Assembly (NCBI RefSeq): GCF_025854275.1
Contig: NZ_CP107567.1
Coordinates: 372,001 to 436,000 of the forward strand
DNA length: 64,000 bases
Origin: Streptomyces peucetius
GTDB lineage: Bacteria; Actinomycetota; Actinomycetes; Streptomycetales; Streptomycetaceae
Direction of reading: 5' to 3'
Positions within the stretch are counted from its first letter, which is position 1. Each line of letters starts with the position of its first letter. Below the pieces are notes generated by a model. The model saw only the letters and a list, made by a program, of their open reading frames with translations. It was not told the DNA's origin and ran no database searches. Positions 1 to 8,926 of the stretch are shown here, piece after piece. A program made the translations under genes and the position numbers.

Positions 1-615
1 GACGACAACGGCCGCACCTACGCGGAGGAGGCCGGGATCAAACTCCGGGACACCCCGCAACCGCTGTACCGGCTGCTGGTGCTCGCCCACCTGCTGAGCG
101 CACGTATCCGCGCCTCCGTGGCGCTCGCCGCCGCCCGTGAACTCGGCGATGCCGGGATGCGCAGTCCGCGGGCGATGCTGGAGGCCACGTGGCAGGACCG
201 CGTCGACGCCCTCGGCCGCGGCGGCTACCGCCGTTACGACGAGCGGACGGCCACCCAGCTGGGCGACGGTGCGCAGCTGCTGCTCGAACACTACGGCGGC
301 GATCTGCGCCGGATGCGGGAGAAGGCCGGCGGCGACCTCGGCGAGCTCCGCCGTCTTCTGCGGGAGGTCCCAGGGCTCGGGCCCGCCGGGGTGGACATCT
401 TTCTGCGGGAGGTGCAGTCGGTCTGGCCGGAGGCCGGGCCGCTGCTGGACGAGAAGGCGCTCCGGGGCGCCCGCCGGCTGGGGGTCGCCGACGACCCCGG
501 CACGCTGCTGAAGCTGGCGGACGACACCGATCCCGCGCATCTGGCGGCCGGTCTGGTGCGCGCCGCGCTCGACAAGGATGTGGCCGAGTCGGCGAAGGAA
601 CACGCGGCGGCCTGA
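1..615 (+). CDS. HhH-GPD (endonuclease III-like) protein, 5' partial
   Basis: The frame is open from base 1, so the start lies outside the window; about 204 codons are present. The helix-hairpin-helix segment reads VPGLGPAGVDIFLREV, the layout of the endonuclease III / HhH-GPD DNA glycosylase superfamily. In classical endonuclease III the hairpin is followed by a catalytic Lys and later by an Asp in a VDTHV-like motif. I see neither clearly here: the Lys position reads Ala and the second motif reads WPEAGPLLDEKAL. It may therefore be a structural or atypical member rather than an active glycosylase. A hairpin follows the stop. Confidence 0.65.
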   Translation, partial: DDNGRTYAEEAGIKLRDTPQPLYRLLVLAHLLSARIRASVALAAARELGDAGMRSPRAMLEATWQDRVDALGRGGYRRYDERTATQLGDGAQLLLEHYGGDLRRMREKAGGDLGELRRLLREVPGLGPAGVDIFLREVQSVWPEAGPLLDEKALRGARRLGVADDPGTLLKLADDTDPAHLAAGLVRAALDKDVAESAKEHAAA

Positions 616-665
616 TTCCCGGCACGGCGGCAGGGGCCCCGGCCATTCCCGGCACGGCCGCAGGG
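615..665. repeat. 21-bp direct repeat after the HhH gene
   Basis: A 21-bp sequence beginning ATTCCCGGCACGGC occurs at 615-635 and 645-665 with one mismatch and a 30-bp period. The second copy supplies the left arm of the hairpin at 651-690. No function assigned. Confidence 0.6.
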
Positions 666-690
666 CTCCGGCATGCCCCTGTGCCGTGCC
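651..690 (+). terminator. probable terminator of the HhH gene
   Basis: GGCACGGC (651-658) pairs with GCCGTGCC (683-690), and GCAGGG / CCCTG can extend the stem inwards. It lies 36 bases after the stop at 615. No U tract follows, as usual in Streptomyces. Confidence 0.45.
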
Positions 691-893
691 GTCGGGACCT
701 GCGCCCCGGACCCGCCTCTCGGGCGGGAGAGTCCCGTGCACCGCAGGTCTCCGGCGCGCGATCGCAGCAGCCGGGACGGGCCACCCGGGAGCCGCGCACT
801 TCTGCCGGGCCCGGGCCGCGCGCGTAAAATCGAGCGGGCGCGATCACCACCGGTACGGTCGCCCGACTGCTCGAGATGGGGGTGGTCCTGATC
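691..893. other. intergenic region upstream of PP2C phosphatase
   Basis: No gene recognised. An AT-rich TAAAAT at 825-830 could be a -10 element for the gene at 894, but no convincing -35 lies 16-18 bases upstream. Confidence 0.4.
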
Positions 894-3188
894 ATGCCAG
901 CCCGGGGCCCCGCACCGGCGGACAGCGGGCAGCGCGAGCCGAGGACGCTCGTACTCCGCCTGAGCGAGGAGAACACCGCACTCCGCGAGGAGCTCGCCCG
1001 GCGCCATCTGACCGATCTGGCGACCGGGGTCCTGGCGGCGCAGCTGCGCACCTCGCCGTCCGAGGCCCGCGAGTATCTCGCGCGCCTTGCCGAGTCCGCG
1101 TCCCTGAGCCTCGAGGACATCGCCGCCGACCTCGTGAACGGTGTCGCCGGGACCGTTGCCGTCACCGCGCCCGTGGCCCTGGGCGACACGGCGGAGGAGG
1201 CGCACGGGGACGGGTTCCCGTCGCATGCCGAGGCGCGCAGACTGCGGCAGGTGGTCACCGCCGCCGAGGCCGCCGACACCGTGGGGACCGGCGCGGCCAC
1301 GCTGCTGGAAGGCGGACTGAAGCCGCTCGGTGTGGAGTCGCTGTGGCTGTGGCAGCTGACCGGGTCCGGCTGTCTGCGGCTCGCGGGACACGCCGGGGGA
1401 AGTGCACTGGAGGCCTCGCAGTGGCGGTGGATCCCCCCGGCGGCCCCCGCACCGGTCCGCGCGGCGTTCGCCGACGGCGCGCCGGTGTGGCTGCCCGCGG
1501 GCCCGCCGGACGGCGAGATGCTGCCCGGCCCGTCCGACCGGGCGGCCCGCGCCCTGGTGCCGCTGCGGCTCCGGGGGAGGACCACGGGGCTCGCGCTGGC
1601 GGTCTGGCCGGACAGCACCGACCTGGACGACCGGATGCGTGCCGCGCTCACGGGCCTGGTCGAGGTCGCGGCGAGGCTGCTCGGCGCCGAACCGCTGCCG
1701 CCCTCCGAGGAGCCCGCGCTCGACGACCTCCTCGACGCCCTGGTGCACCCCGCGATGACCCTGAAGCGTGATCCGCAGACGGCGACGCTGCTCGTCGAGC
1801 ATGTCAACGGGCCGGCGGGCGAGGCGCTGGGCGGCTCCCAGCGGGCCGTGGGGCGGCCGGTCGAGGCCGCGTTCCCGCTGATCCACGCCGACCTCGACGC
1901 CATGTCCCGGCGGGCGCACTACGCCTCCTCCCCGCAGCGGGCGGCACGGCTGCCCGCCGAGCACGGCACCGGCTCCGGCGGGCCGCTGCTGGATCTGCGG
2001 GTCCTGCCGGCGGGCCCGGACCGCAGCGTCGTGCTGTGGCACACGTACACCGACCGCCGTACGGCGGTGGGGCGTGCCGTCGGGAGGCTGCAGGGTCTCG
2101 CGCTGTTCGAGGACGATCTGGCCACGGGGCGCTCGACGTGGACGGAGCAGACGTACGCGATCTTCGGGATGGGCCGTGGCTCGACGCCGGTCCCGCTGAC
2201 CGGACTGGAACCGCGCGTGCACCCCGACGACACGGGCGAGCTGGCCGAACTCCTCACCGACCTGCTCGAACGGCGCAAGGGCGCCGCCGCCGTGGTGCGG
2301 GTCGTCCGCCAGGACGGCGGCCTGCGTCACGTCCGGATCACCGCGGAGCCTCTTCTGCACGGGGAAGCCCTGTCGGGCATCACCGGCGTCTACCACGACA
2401 TCTCGGCCGAGTACCACACCGAGGTCGCGCTCACGGCGACGTTCGACCAGCTCACGGCGGTCCGGGCGCAGGCGACGCTGCGGCACCGGCTGGTGCTCCA
2501 GCTCCAGCAGGCGATCGTGCCGGAGATGCCGGCGCCCGGGCAGTTGCCCGGTCTCAGCGCCGCGGCCCGCTACCGTCCGGCGGCGCAGGAGTACCGGGTG
2601 GGCGGCGACTGGTACGACATCCTGCCGCTGCCCGACGGCAGGGTGATGATGGCGGTCGGCGACATCGCCGGCCACGGCATCGACTCGGCCACCGGCATGG
2701 TCGCCCTGCGCAACACGCTGCGCGGTCTGGCCTTCACCGGCCACTCCCCCGGCCGTCTGATGGCGCTGCTCAACGAGGTGACCCTGCACACGGCCGGGCA
2801 TCCCACCGCCACGGCGCTGTGCGCGATGTACGACCCGAAGGGCCGGACCCTGCGCTGGGCGAGCGCGGGCCATCTGCCGATCCTGTTGCTGCGCGGCGGC
2901 ACTGCGCGACTCCTGGACCCTCCGCCGGACATCCTGCTCGGCGCCGCGCACTCGCCCGTCTACGAGGAGGCGACGACGCGGCTGGCCCCCGGTGACACGC
3001 TCCTGCTCTACACGGACGGTCTGATCGAGCGCCGCCACGACGGCCTCGACGAGGGGCTGGCCGCTCTGCGGCGGATGGCGGAACGGCTCCCGGACTGCGA
3101 GGTCGACGGGCAGGTGGATCTGCTGCTGAGCGCGGCCACCGGGGACACGGACGACGACACGAGTCTCATCGCCGTCCGCGTCCGCTGA
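894..3188 (+). CDS. ANTAR-GAF-PAS-PP2C (SpoIIE-type) serine phosphatase
   Basis: A soluble multidomain protein phosphatase of about 764 aa, expected to dephosphorylate an anti-anti-sigma factor in a partner-switching pathway. Domains in order: ANTAR-like helical domain (about 28-80), GAF-like region (115-265), PAS (395-500) and SpoIIE/PP2C catalytic domain (545-764). The PP2C metal motifs are intact: GGDWYDILPLPDG, GDIAGHG, LLLYTDGLIERR and DDTSLIAV. I chose ATG 894 because GGGGGTGG lies 8 bases upstream; an in-frame ATG at 876 lacks such a site. ANTAR domains are normally C-terminal RNA-binding outputs, so N-terminal fusion to a phosphatase is odd. The hybrid kinase is convergent and a STAS partner lies at 8251. 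Confidence 0.85.
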   Translation: MPARGPAPADSGQREPRTLVLRLSEENTALREELARRHLTDLATGVLAAQLRTSPSEAREYLARLAESASLSLEDIAADLVNGVAGTVAVTAPVALGDTAEEAHGDGFPSHAEARRLRQVVTAAEAADTVGTGAATLLEGGLKPLGVESLWLWQLTGSGCLRLAGHAGGSALEASQWRWIPPAAPAPVRAAFADGAPVWLPAGPPDGEMLPGPSDRAARALVPLRLRGRTTGLALAVWPDSTDLDDRMRAALTGLVEVAARLLGAEPLPPSEEPALDDLLDALVHPAMTLKRDPQTATLLVEHVNGPAGEALGGSQRAVGRPVEAAFPLIHADLDAMSRRAHYASSPQRAARLPAEHGTGSGGPLLDLRVLPAGPDRSVVLWHTYTDRRTAVGRAVGRLQGLALFEDDLATGRSTWTEQTYAIFGMGRGSTPVPLTGLEPRVHPDDTGELAELLTDLLERRKGAAAVVRVVRQDGGLRHVRITAEPLLHGEALSGITGVYHDISAEYHTEVALTATFDQLTAVRAQATLRHRLVLQLQQAIVPEMPAPGQLPGLSAAARYRPAAQEYRVGGDWYDILPLPDGRVMMAVGDIAGHGIDSATGMVALRNTLRGLAFTGHSPGRLMALLNEVTLHTAGHPTATALCAMYDPKGRTLRWASAGHLPILLLRGGTARLLDPPPDILLGAAHSPVYEEATTRLAPGDTLLLYTDGLIERRHDGLDEGLAALRRMAERLPDCEVDGQVDLLLSAATGDTDDDTSLIAVRVR

Positions 3189-3266
3189 CGGGCGCGCCCC
3201 GGCGCGCACCGGCCCCCTCCCGCCACGGGCGCGCACCGCCCCCGTCCCGCCCCGGCGACGCGCCGG

Positions 3267-6221
3267 TCAGCGGCCCTTCTCGAGCCGTTGCCGGATCTTC
3301 TCCACGAGCTGGTCCGCGTCCACCGGTTTGGACACGTAGGCGTCGGCCCCGGCGGCCAGGGCCGACGCGCGGTCCCCCGGCATCGCCTTCGCGGTGACGA
3401 CGACCGGGAGGTCCGCTGCGTGCGGCAGCCTCCTGATCTCCTCCATGGCGGCGTAGCCGTCCATGCCGACCATCATCACGTCCATCACGACGAGATCGAT
3501 CTCCCGGTGGGCGCGCACCATGTCGATCCCGGCCCTGCCGTTGTCCGCCTGGAGGACGTGCACTCCTTCGTTCTCGAGCAGTTCGGTGAGCGCGAAGACG
3601 TTCCGTGTGTCGTCGTCGACCACCAGAACCGTACGGTCCGTCAGCGGCGCGCCCGTCGGCCGGTAGGGGTCGTCCCGTCCCTCGGCCTCCTCGTCGGGCG
3701 CCTCCTCGTCGGGCGCCGCCTGGGTGGAGCCGCGCCGGTGGACCGGCAGGTACAGGGTGAAGCAGCTGCCGCGGCCGGGGGTGCTCTGCGCCTCCAGCGC
3801 TCCCCCCAGCAGCCGGGCGACCTCCCGGCTGATGGACAGCCCGAGGCCGGTGCCGCCGTAGTGGCGGGACGTCGTCCCGTCGCCCTGCTGGAAGGCGCCG
3901 AACATGCTCTCGAGACGGTCGGCGGGGATACCGATTCCCGTGTCGACGACACGGAAGGCGACGACGGGCCCGGAGTCCCGCAGGAACGCGGGCACCTCCT
4001 CCCCGCGTGCGGGGGCGACCCGCAGCTCGACCCGTCCCTGTTCGGTGAACTTCAGTGCGTTGGAGAGCAGGTTGCGCAGCACCTGGCGGAGCCTGGACTC
4101 GTCGGTGGTGAGCCACTGCGGCGTGTCTGGTTCCGCGACGACCTCGAAGGCGAGCTCCCGCTCGGTGGCCACGGGCCGGAACGTGGCCTCGACGTGCTCC
4201 ACCAGCCCGGTGAGCGGGAAGTCCGCCGGGTGGATGGGCATCTTGCCGGCCTCGACCTTGGACAGGTCCAGGATGTCGTTGATCAGCTGGAGCAGGTCGG
4301 AGCCCGCGGAGTGGATGACTTCCGCGTAGTCGACCTGCTTCTCGGTGAGGTTGCCCTCGAGGTTCTGGGCGAGGAGCTGCGCCAGGATGAGCAGGCTGTT
4401 GAGCGGGGTGCGCAGCTCGTGGCTCATGTTGGCCAGGAACTCGGATTTGTACATCGAGGTGCGGGAGAGCTGCTGGGCGCGGGCCTCGAGTTCCTGACGG
4501 GCCTGTTCGATCTCCAGGTTCTTGCGCTCGATGTCGCGGTTGCGGTCGGCGAGCAGCGCCGCCTTCTCCTTGAGTTCGGCGTTGGAGCGCTGCAACTCCT
4601 CCTGGCGGGCCTGGAGTTCCTTGGAGCGCATGCTGAGCTCGGCGGTGAGCCGCTGGGACCGGTCGAGCAGTTCGTCGGTGCGGCTGTTGGCGATCAGCGA
4701 GCTGACGTTCACGCCGACCGACTCGATGAGCTGGTCGAGGAAGTCGCGGTGGAGCAGGGTCGGGGGCTGTACGGCGGCGAGTTCGACGACGCCCAGCAGC
4801 TGGTCCTCGACGACGACGGGCAGCACGATCAGATGGTTCGGATCCACCCGGCCGGTGCCGGAGAAGACCGTGGCGTACCCCGGCGGCAGGTCGTGGACCT
4901 CGACGGTGCGGCGGCTGCGGGCGGCCTGGCCCACCAGGGACTGGCCGAGCCGGATACGGCGGCCCGGACCGCTCCGTTCGTCCTGCGCCCCGTACGAGGC
5001 GATCATGACGAGGTCGGCGCCCCGGTCGCTCTCCTCCGCGAGGAAGAAGCCGCCGTACTGCGCGCGGACCAGCGGCGGCACCTCCTCCATGATCAGCTCG
5101 GCGACCGCGGTGAGGTTCCTGGTGCCCTGCATGAGGCCGGAGACCCGGGCCAGATTGGTCTTGAGCCAGTCCTGTTCCTCGTTGGCGCGGATGGTCTCGC
5201 GCAGGGACTCGACCATGGCGTTGATGTTGTCCTTGAGGTCGCCGACCTCGCCGGGGGCCTCGACGGTGATGGAGCGGGTGAGGTCGCCCTCCGCCACCGC
5301 GCTGGTGACCTCCGCGATGGCCCGCACCTGGCGGGTGAGGTTGCCGGCGAGTTCGTTCACGTTCTCCGTGAGCCGCTTCCAGGTGCCGGAGACGCCCTCC
5401 ACCTCCGCCTGGCCGCCCAGCCGTCCTTCACTGCCGACCTCCCGGGCGACCCTGGTGACCTCCGCGGCGAACGACGAGAGCTGGTCGACCATGGTGTTGA
5501 TGGTGGTCTTCAGCTCCAGGATCTCTCCGCGCGCGTCGACGTCGATCCTGCGGGTCAGGTCGCCGCGGGCGACGGCCGTGGTGACCTGGGCGATGTTGCG
5601 GACCTGGTTGGTGAGGTTGTCGGCCATCGAGTTGACGTTGTCGGTGAGGTCCTTCCACGTGCCGGAAACGCCGCGGACGTCGGCCTGGCCGCCGAGGTTG
5701 CCGTCGGTTCCGACCTCGCGGGCGACGCGGGAGACCTCCTCCGCGAACGACGACAGCCGGTCGACCATCGTGTTGATGGTCTCCTTCAGTTCGAGGATCT
5801 CGCCGCGCGCGTCGACCCGGATCTTCTGGGTGAGGTCGCCCCGGGCGACGGCGGTCGCGACCTGGGCGATGGAGCGGACCTGGGAAGTGAGGTTGTCCGC
5901 CATGGTGTTGACGCCGGAGGTGAGCTCCCGCCACGCCCCGCTGACCTGCGGATCCCGGGCCTGTCCGCCGAGCAGGCCCTGGCCGCCGACCTCGCGGGCC
6001 ACCCGGGTGACCTCGGACGTGACGAGGGCGAGTTCGTCGACCATGCCGTTGTAGATGGCGGCGATCTCGCCGAGGAGTCCGGAGTCGTACGGCAGTCGGA
6101 CCGACAGATCTCCGTCGCGCACGGCGGTGAGCCCTGCGAGCAGTTTCCTGAGCCCCTCCTCGCTCAGCTCAGCGGGAGGGCCGGCCCGGGCGGGCTCGGG
6201 CGTACTGCTGGACGCGTCCAT
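3267..6221 (-). CDS. HAMP-array hybrid histidine kinase (OsaA/Nik1-like)
   Basis: A cytoplasmic hybrid sensor kinase of 984 aa. The N-terminal part is a chain of HAMP units (about 25-375), with repeated phrases such as ARGDLT and [10 protein letters not shown]. Then come a GAF domain (about 400-545), a long coiled coil, HisKA with phospho-acceptor His601 ([10 protein letters not shown]), HATPase_c (about 710-830, with [18 protein letters not shown]) and a C-terminal receiver with its Asp in [12 protein letters not shown] near 912. No membrane segment is seen. This layout matches Streptomyces OsaA and fungal group III (Nik1/OS-1) osmosensors. Start ATG 6221 is preferred because GAGGT precedes it; an upstream in-frame start at 6299 exists. 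No separate response regulator lies next to it. Confidence 0.9.
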   Translation of the reverse strand: MDASSSTPEPARAGPPAELSEEGLRKLLAGLTAVRDGDLSVRLPYDSGLLGEIAAIYNGMVDELALVTSEVTRVAREVGGQGLLGGQARDPQVSGAWRELTSGVNTMADNLTSQVRSIAQVATAVARGDLTQKIRVDARGEILELKETINTMVDRLSSFAEEVSRVAREVGTDGNLGGQADVRGVSGTWKDLTDNVNSMADNLTNQVRNIAQVTTAVARGDLTRRIDVDARGEILELKTTINTMVDQLSSFAAEVTRVAREVGSEGRLGGQAEVEGVSGTWKRLTENVNELAGNLTRQVRAIAEVTSAVAEGDLTRSITVEAPGEVGDLKDNINAMVESLRETIRANEEQDWLKTNLARVSGLMQGTRNLTAVAELIMEEVPPLVRAQYGGFFLAEESDRGADLVMIASYGAQDERSGPGRRIRLGQSLVGQAARSRRTVEVHDLPPGYATVFSGTGRVDPNHLIVLPVVVEDQLLGVVELAAVQPPTLLHRDFLDQLIESVGVNVSSLIANSRTDELLDRSQRLTAELSMRSKELQARQEELQRSNAELKEKAALLADRNRDIERKNLEIEQARQELEARAQQLSRTSMYKSEFLANMSHELRTPLNSLLILAQLLAQNLEGNLTEKQVDYAEVIHSAGSDLLQLINDILDLSKVEAGKMPIHPADFPLTGLVEHVEATFRPVATERELAFEVVAEPDTPQWLTTDESRLRQVLRNLLSNALKFTEQGRVELRVAPARGEEVPAFLRDSGPVVAFRVVDTGIGIPADRLESMFGAFQQGDGTTSRHYGGTGLGLSISREVARLLGGALEAQSTPGRGSCFTLYLPVHRRGSTQAAPDEEAPDEEAEGRDDPYRPTGAPLTDRTVLVVDDDTRNVFALTELLENEGVHVLQADNGRAGIDMVRAHREIDLVVMDVMMVGMDGYAAMEEIRRLPHAADLPVVVTAKAMPGDRASALAAGADAYVSKPVDADQLVEKIRQRLEKGR
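5209..6050 (-). repeat. 276-bp-register HAMP-coding repeat array
   Basis: Within the hybrid kinase, the motif TCGACCATG/C (antisense of the segment coding MVD or MVE) recurs at 5209, 5485, 5761 and 6037, spaced exactly 276 bp (92 codons). Flanking DNA is also similar between units, most strongly between those at 5485 and 5761. This points to tandem duplication of a HAMP module kept in register. Confidence 0.85.
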
Positions 6222-6317
6222 CGCAGACCTCGCGCTGTCGTGACGTACGGCGCCGCGATCTGCCGCCGTCCGAGCGGCGTCGCCCGCGGCCCTCTCCACT
6301 GTGGCACGCGGGCACCG

Positions 6318-6806
6318 TCACGACACCCCGGCGGCGCCGTCCCTCCGGCCGGACCGGCGCATCGCGTCGCTCGGGAGCGTGTCACGCGGGACCGCGACGG
6401 CGAACCATACGGCCTTCCCGGCCCCTCGTGGCATCCAGCCCCATTCGTCGGAGAGGCGTTCCAGCAGATGGAGGCCGTGTCCGGAGACACGGTCCGGCTG
6501 GTGCGGACCGCGGCGGACGGGCCCGGCGGGGCTGGTGTCACTCACCTGGACCCGGATCCGGCCGGGGCCGCGGTCGATGCTCAGTTCGCACGGAAAGCCA
6601 CCGTGCGTGCACGCATTGGTGACGACTTCCGACACGAGCAGCAGCACGTCGTCGACCCTGACGTACCCCTCGGCCCCGGAGGGGGCGAACCACTCGTCCA
6701 GCACCTGACGCGTGAGGTCACGGCACCGGCCCACCACGCCCTGTCCGCCGTCGAGCGTGAAGCGGCGGCTGAGCCAGAGCTGCGGCTGCTCCGGTGCCTG
6801 TCCCAT
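6318..6806 (-). CDS. RsbW-like ATP-binding anti-sigma protein
   Basis: A 162-aa GHKL ATPase-fold protein of the RsbW/SpoIIAB-like HATPase_c_2 family, which bind sigma factors and phosphorylate STAS antagonists. The N box is SEVVTNACTHG (Glu60, Asn64) and the late glycine motif is GHGLHLLERL. The central D-x-G-x-G box is degenerate, as in many Streptomyces members. It is divergent from the sigma gene at 6934 and is the first of three such ATPases in the window. Partner specificity cannot be read from the sequence. Confidence 0.8.
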   Translation of the reverse strand: MGQAPEQPQLWLSRRFTLDGGQGVVGRCRDLTRQVLDEWFAPSGAEGYVRVDDVLLLVSEVVTNACTHGGFPCELSIDRGPGRIRVQVSDTSPAGPVRRGPHQPDRVSGHGLHLLERLSDEWGWMPRGAGKAVWFAVAVPRDTLPSDAMRRSGRRDGAAGVS

Positions 6807-6830
6807 AACGGACCGGTGCCCCGCCGAATT

Positions 6831-6855
6831 GCTTCAAAGCACTTCAAAAGGGAAT
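6831..6855 (+). promoter_or_regulatory. sigma-B-like promoter of the SigB-family gene
   Basis: GCTT (6831-6834), 15 bases, GGGAAT (6850-6855). It fits the Streptomyces sigma-B consensus GNNT-N14-16-GGGTAC/T except for A at the fourth -10 base. A direct repeat CTTCAAA (6832, 6842) overlaps it. The sigma gene starts 78 bases downstream, suggesting autoregulation. Confidence 0.5.
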
Positions 6856-6933
6856 CATCGGTAGATAAGAGCTCGACCGACGGTCCCGCTGCAGCCGACA
6901 GCGACGGCCTCCGCCCCCGTCGAAGGAGCCTCG

Positions 6934-7821
6934 ATGTCCAGCTCGACGCCCACCCAGCCATCCGTCGGCGCGCAGGCGCCTCGTACCGCACGGCCCCCGA
7001 ACGGTCTGCCGGAGATCCCCGACCCGCGGTCCGTCAGCCCGATGGACGCCCGCGCACTGTCGACGGTGCTGTTCGAGCGGCTGGCCGTCCTCGAGGAGGG
7101 CACGCCGGAGTACTCGTACGTCCGCAACACACTCGTCGAACTCAATCTGAGTCTTGTGAAGTTCGCGGCGCTCCGGTTCGCCGGGCGGGCGGAACCGATG
7201 GAGGACATCATCCAGGTCGGCACCATCGGACTGATCAAGGCGATCAACCGGTTCGAGACCGGCCGCGAGGTCGAGTTCGCCTCGTTCGCACTGCCGACCG
7301 TGGTCGGCGAGATCAAGCGCTTCTTCCGGGACTCGAGCTGGTCGGTCCGGGTGCCGCGCCGGCTCCAGGAGCTGCGGATCGACCTCGCCAAGGCGCTCGA
7401 CCTGCTGGAACAGCAACTGGGACGCAGGCCGACGACCGCGGAACTGTCCGAGTACCTCCAGGTCAGCGAGGAGGAGGTGCTCGAGGGCGAGCGCGCCTCC
7501 AACGGCTACACCGCCCAGTCCCTCGACGCCACGGTGAACGAGGAGGAGGCGACGAACGCCGTCACCCGGCGCCTCGGCAAGGAGGACCCGGCCTTCGACA
7601 TCGTCGATTCCCTGGAGGCGCTCAAGCCGCTGATCGCCGGCCTGGACGAGCGTGACCGGCTGATCCTGTCACTGCGCTTCCGCGAGGAGCTGACGCAGTC
7701 CGAGATCGGCGAGCGGCTCGGCATCTCGCAGATGCATGTGTCGCGCCTGCTCGCACGCATCCTCAAGATGCTGCGCGCCGGAATCATGGACGACGCCCCG
7801 GCCCGCCCGGGCCGGGACTGA
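6934..7821 (+). CDS. SigB/SigF/SigG-family RNA polymerase sigma factor
   Basis: A 295-aa alternative sigma factor. Region 2 includes LNLSLVKFAALRFAGRAEP, MEDIIQVGTIGLIKAINRFE and FASFALPTVVGEIKRFFRD. Region 3 follows from about residue 140. Region 4 has the helix-turn-helix LTQSEIGERLGISQMHVSRL. These are hallmarks of the group 3 stress/sporulation sigma factors controlled by RsbW/RsbV-type partner switching. A good ribosome site (AAGGAG) precedes ATG 6934. A divergent RsbW-like ATPase lies upstream; the 3' end overlaps another convergent RsbW-like gene by 38 bp. The upstream box suggests it or a paralogue transcribes the gene. Confidence 0.93.
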   Translation: MSSSTPTQPSVGAQAPRTARPPNGLPEIPDPRSVSPMDARALSTVLFERLAVLEEGTPEYSYVRNTLVELNLSLVKFAALRFAGRAEPMEDIIQVGTIGLIKAINRFETGREVEFASFALPTVVGEIKRFFRDSSWSVRVPRRLQELRIDLAKALDLLEQQLGRRPTTAELSEYLQVSEEEVLEGERASNGYTAQSLDATVNEEEATNAVTRRLGKEDPAFDIVDSLEALKPLIAGLDERDRLILSLRFREELTQSEIGERLGISQMHVSRLLARILKMLRAGIMDDAPARPGRD

Positions 7822-8236
7822 GCCACACCTCCAGCCAGACCACCTTGCCGGTGCCGCGGGACTCCGACCCCCAGCTCTGCGCCAGCCGCTCGAGGATGAT
7901 CAGCCCGTGGCCGCCCGGCTGCGCGAGGTCGCTCCGCGGCCTTCGCCGCGGCCGGCGGGGGTCGGCGTCGGCCACCTCGACGCGCAGCCGGCCGCCGGAG
8001 TGGTTGAGCGTCAGTTCCTCGGGTCCGCCCGCGTGCAGACACGCGTTGGTGACCAGCTCGGACACGAGCAGCAGTACGTCCTCGACGACGTCGTGCTCCT
8101 CCTCGGGACCGGCCGCACGCCAGCCCCAGTCGGCGAGCGCCTGCTCGGTGAAGTCACGGCACCGGCTCACCACGCCTTTCGTGCCGAAGAGCGCGAGGCG
8201 GCGAGTCTGCGCCTGGCCGCCGAGGCCCGTGCTCAT
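7784..8236 (-). CDS. RsbW-like ATP-binding anti-sigma protein
   Basis: A 150-aa GHKL ATPase-fold protein with N box SELVTNACLHAGG (Glu60, Asn64) and late glycine motif GGHGLIILERL. It probably acts as the anti-sigma kinase for the STAS protein encoded 14 bases upstream in the same direction, forming an rsbV-rsbW pair. Its last 38 bp overlap the 3' end of the convergent sigma gene, so transcripts from the two would be antisense to each other. It resembles the ATPase at 6318 in its N-terminal half, suggesting duplication. Confidence 0.82.
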   Translation of the reverse strand: MSTGLGGQAQTRRLALFGTKGVVSRCRDFTEQALADWGWRAAGPEEEHDVVEDVLLLVSELVTNACLHAGGPEELTLNHSGGRLRVEVADADPRRPRRRPRSDLAQPGGHGLIILERLAQSWGSESRGTGKVVWLEVWLSPGPGGPGRRP

Positions 8237-8250
8237 CAGGCCTCCCAGGG

Positions 8251-8649
8251 TCAGAGGGTCCGCTCGTCGGCCAGCGCTTCGTCCACGCCGGCGTACAGCC
8301 GGAACACCGCCTGCGCGCCGGTGATCTCGAACATGCGCGCCACGGGTGGCCGCAGAGCGGCCAGGTCCACGCGTCCGCCCCCCTCCTGGGCGTCAAGCCG
8401 CCCGTGCAGCAGCACGTTCAACCCCGTGGAGTCACAGAAGTGCAGACCGCCGCAGTCGACGACGATCCGCCTGGCGCCCGCCCGCACCTCCTGCGCGAGG
8501 GCATGCCGCAGGGGTTCGGCGGTGTCGTGGTCCAGCTCCCCGCTCAGGGAGATGACGACCGTGCCGCCGCGGTGCCTGGTGGCGACGCCGAACCGCTCGC
8601 CGCCGGCGGCCGGCTCCTCCCCCGATCGCCTGGTCACTCCCGAGACCAT
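8251..8649 (-). CDS. STAS-domain anti-anti-sigma factor (RsbV-like)
   Basis: A 132-aa STAS protein expected to bind and sequester an RsbW-like ATPase when unphosphorylated. The phosphorylation loop FCDSTGLNVLL places the predicted phospho-serine at Ser74. ATG 8649 is chosen because GGAGG lies just upstream; an in-frame start at 8670 would precede that site. It is followed after 14 bases by an RsbW-like gene. A perfect sigma-B-type box lies about 100 bp upstream, as expected for a feedback loop. PP2C phosphatases at 894, 31968 and 50518 are possible activators. Confidence 0.88.
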   Translation of the reverse strand: MVSGVTRRSGEEPAAGGERFGVATRHRGGTVVISLSGELDHDTAEPLRHALAQEVRAGARRIVVDCGGLHFCDSTGLNVLLHGRLDAQEGGGRVDLAALRPPVARMFEITGAQAVFRLYAGVDEALADERTL

Positions 8650-8722
8650 GGGCCTCCGCCTCCTCGACACTGGTTCACCGGCATTCCGACTGTCGCCCGG
8701 CTGCTACCACGGCGGCGACCGT

Positions 8723-8746
8723 GACTGCCCGGGGCCGTTCGGGTAC
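8723..8746 (+). promoter_or_regulatory. sigma-B-like promoter box, forward
   Basis: GACT (8723-8726), 14 bases, GGGTAC (8741-8746), a full match to GNNT-N14-16-GGGTAC. Its -10 is shared, as the palindrome GGGTACCC, with a reverse box. It would read toward the nucleotidyltransferase gene at 8927. Confidence 0.45.
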
Positions 8747-8767
8747 CCGGCACGCGCAGCGCCACAC
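8743..8767 (-). promoter_or_regulatory. sigma-B-like promoter of the STAS-ATPase pair
   Basis: Reading on the minus strand, GTGT (8767-8764), 15 bases, GGGTAC (8748-8743). This is a perfect match to the sigma-B consensus, 94 bases upstream of ATG 8649. Confidence 0.55.
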
Positions 8768-8828
8768 CGCTCGGGAGGTACGCCCCGACCGATGACTTCC
8801 GCCCGGCGGACTACAAAGCCCCGAACAC

Positions 8829-8853
8829 GGATCAATCCCCTTCAACGGGGTAC
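8829..8853 (+). promoter_or_regulatory. sigma-B-like promoter of the nucleotidyltransferase cassette
   Basis: GGAT (8829-8832), 15 bases, GGGTAC (8848-8853), a perfect match to GNNT-N14-16-GGGTAC. It ends 73 bases before ATG 8927. Confidence 0.55.
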
Positions 8854-8926
8854 GTGTCGTGTCCTCACGCCATGCGTGGGACAGCGATTTCCGAGAACTC
8901 CGAGACCGATCGAGGACGGACCGGCG

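Noticed and set aside
291..3236. Very long open frame antisense to the first PP2C phosphatase
   Set aside because: It is a shadow caused by high GC at third positions; its sequence is Arg/Gly/Ala/Pro-rich with no domains, whereas the forward frame has intact catalytic motifs.
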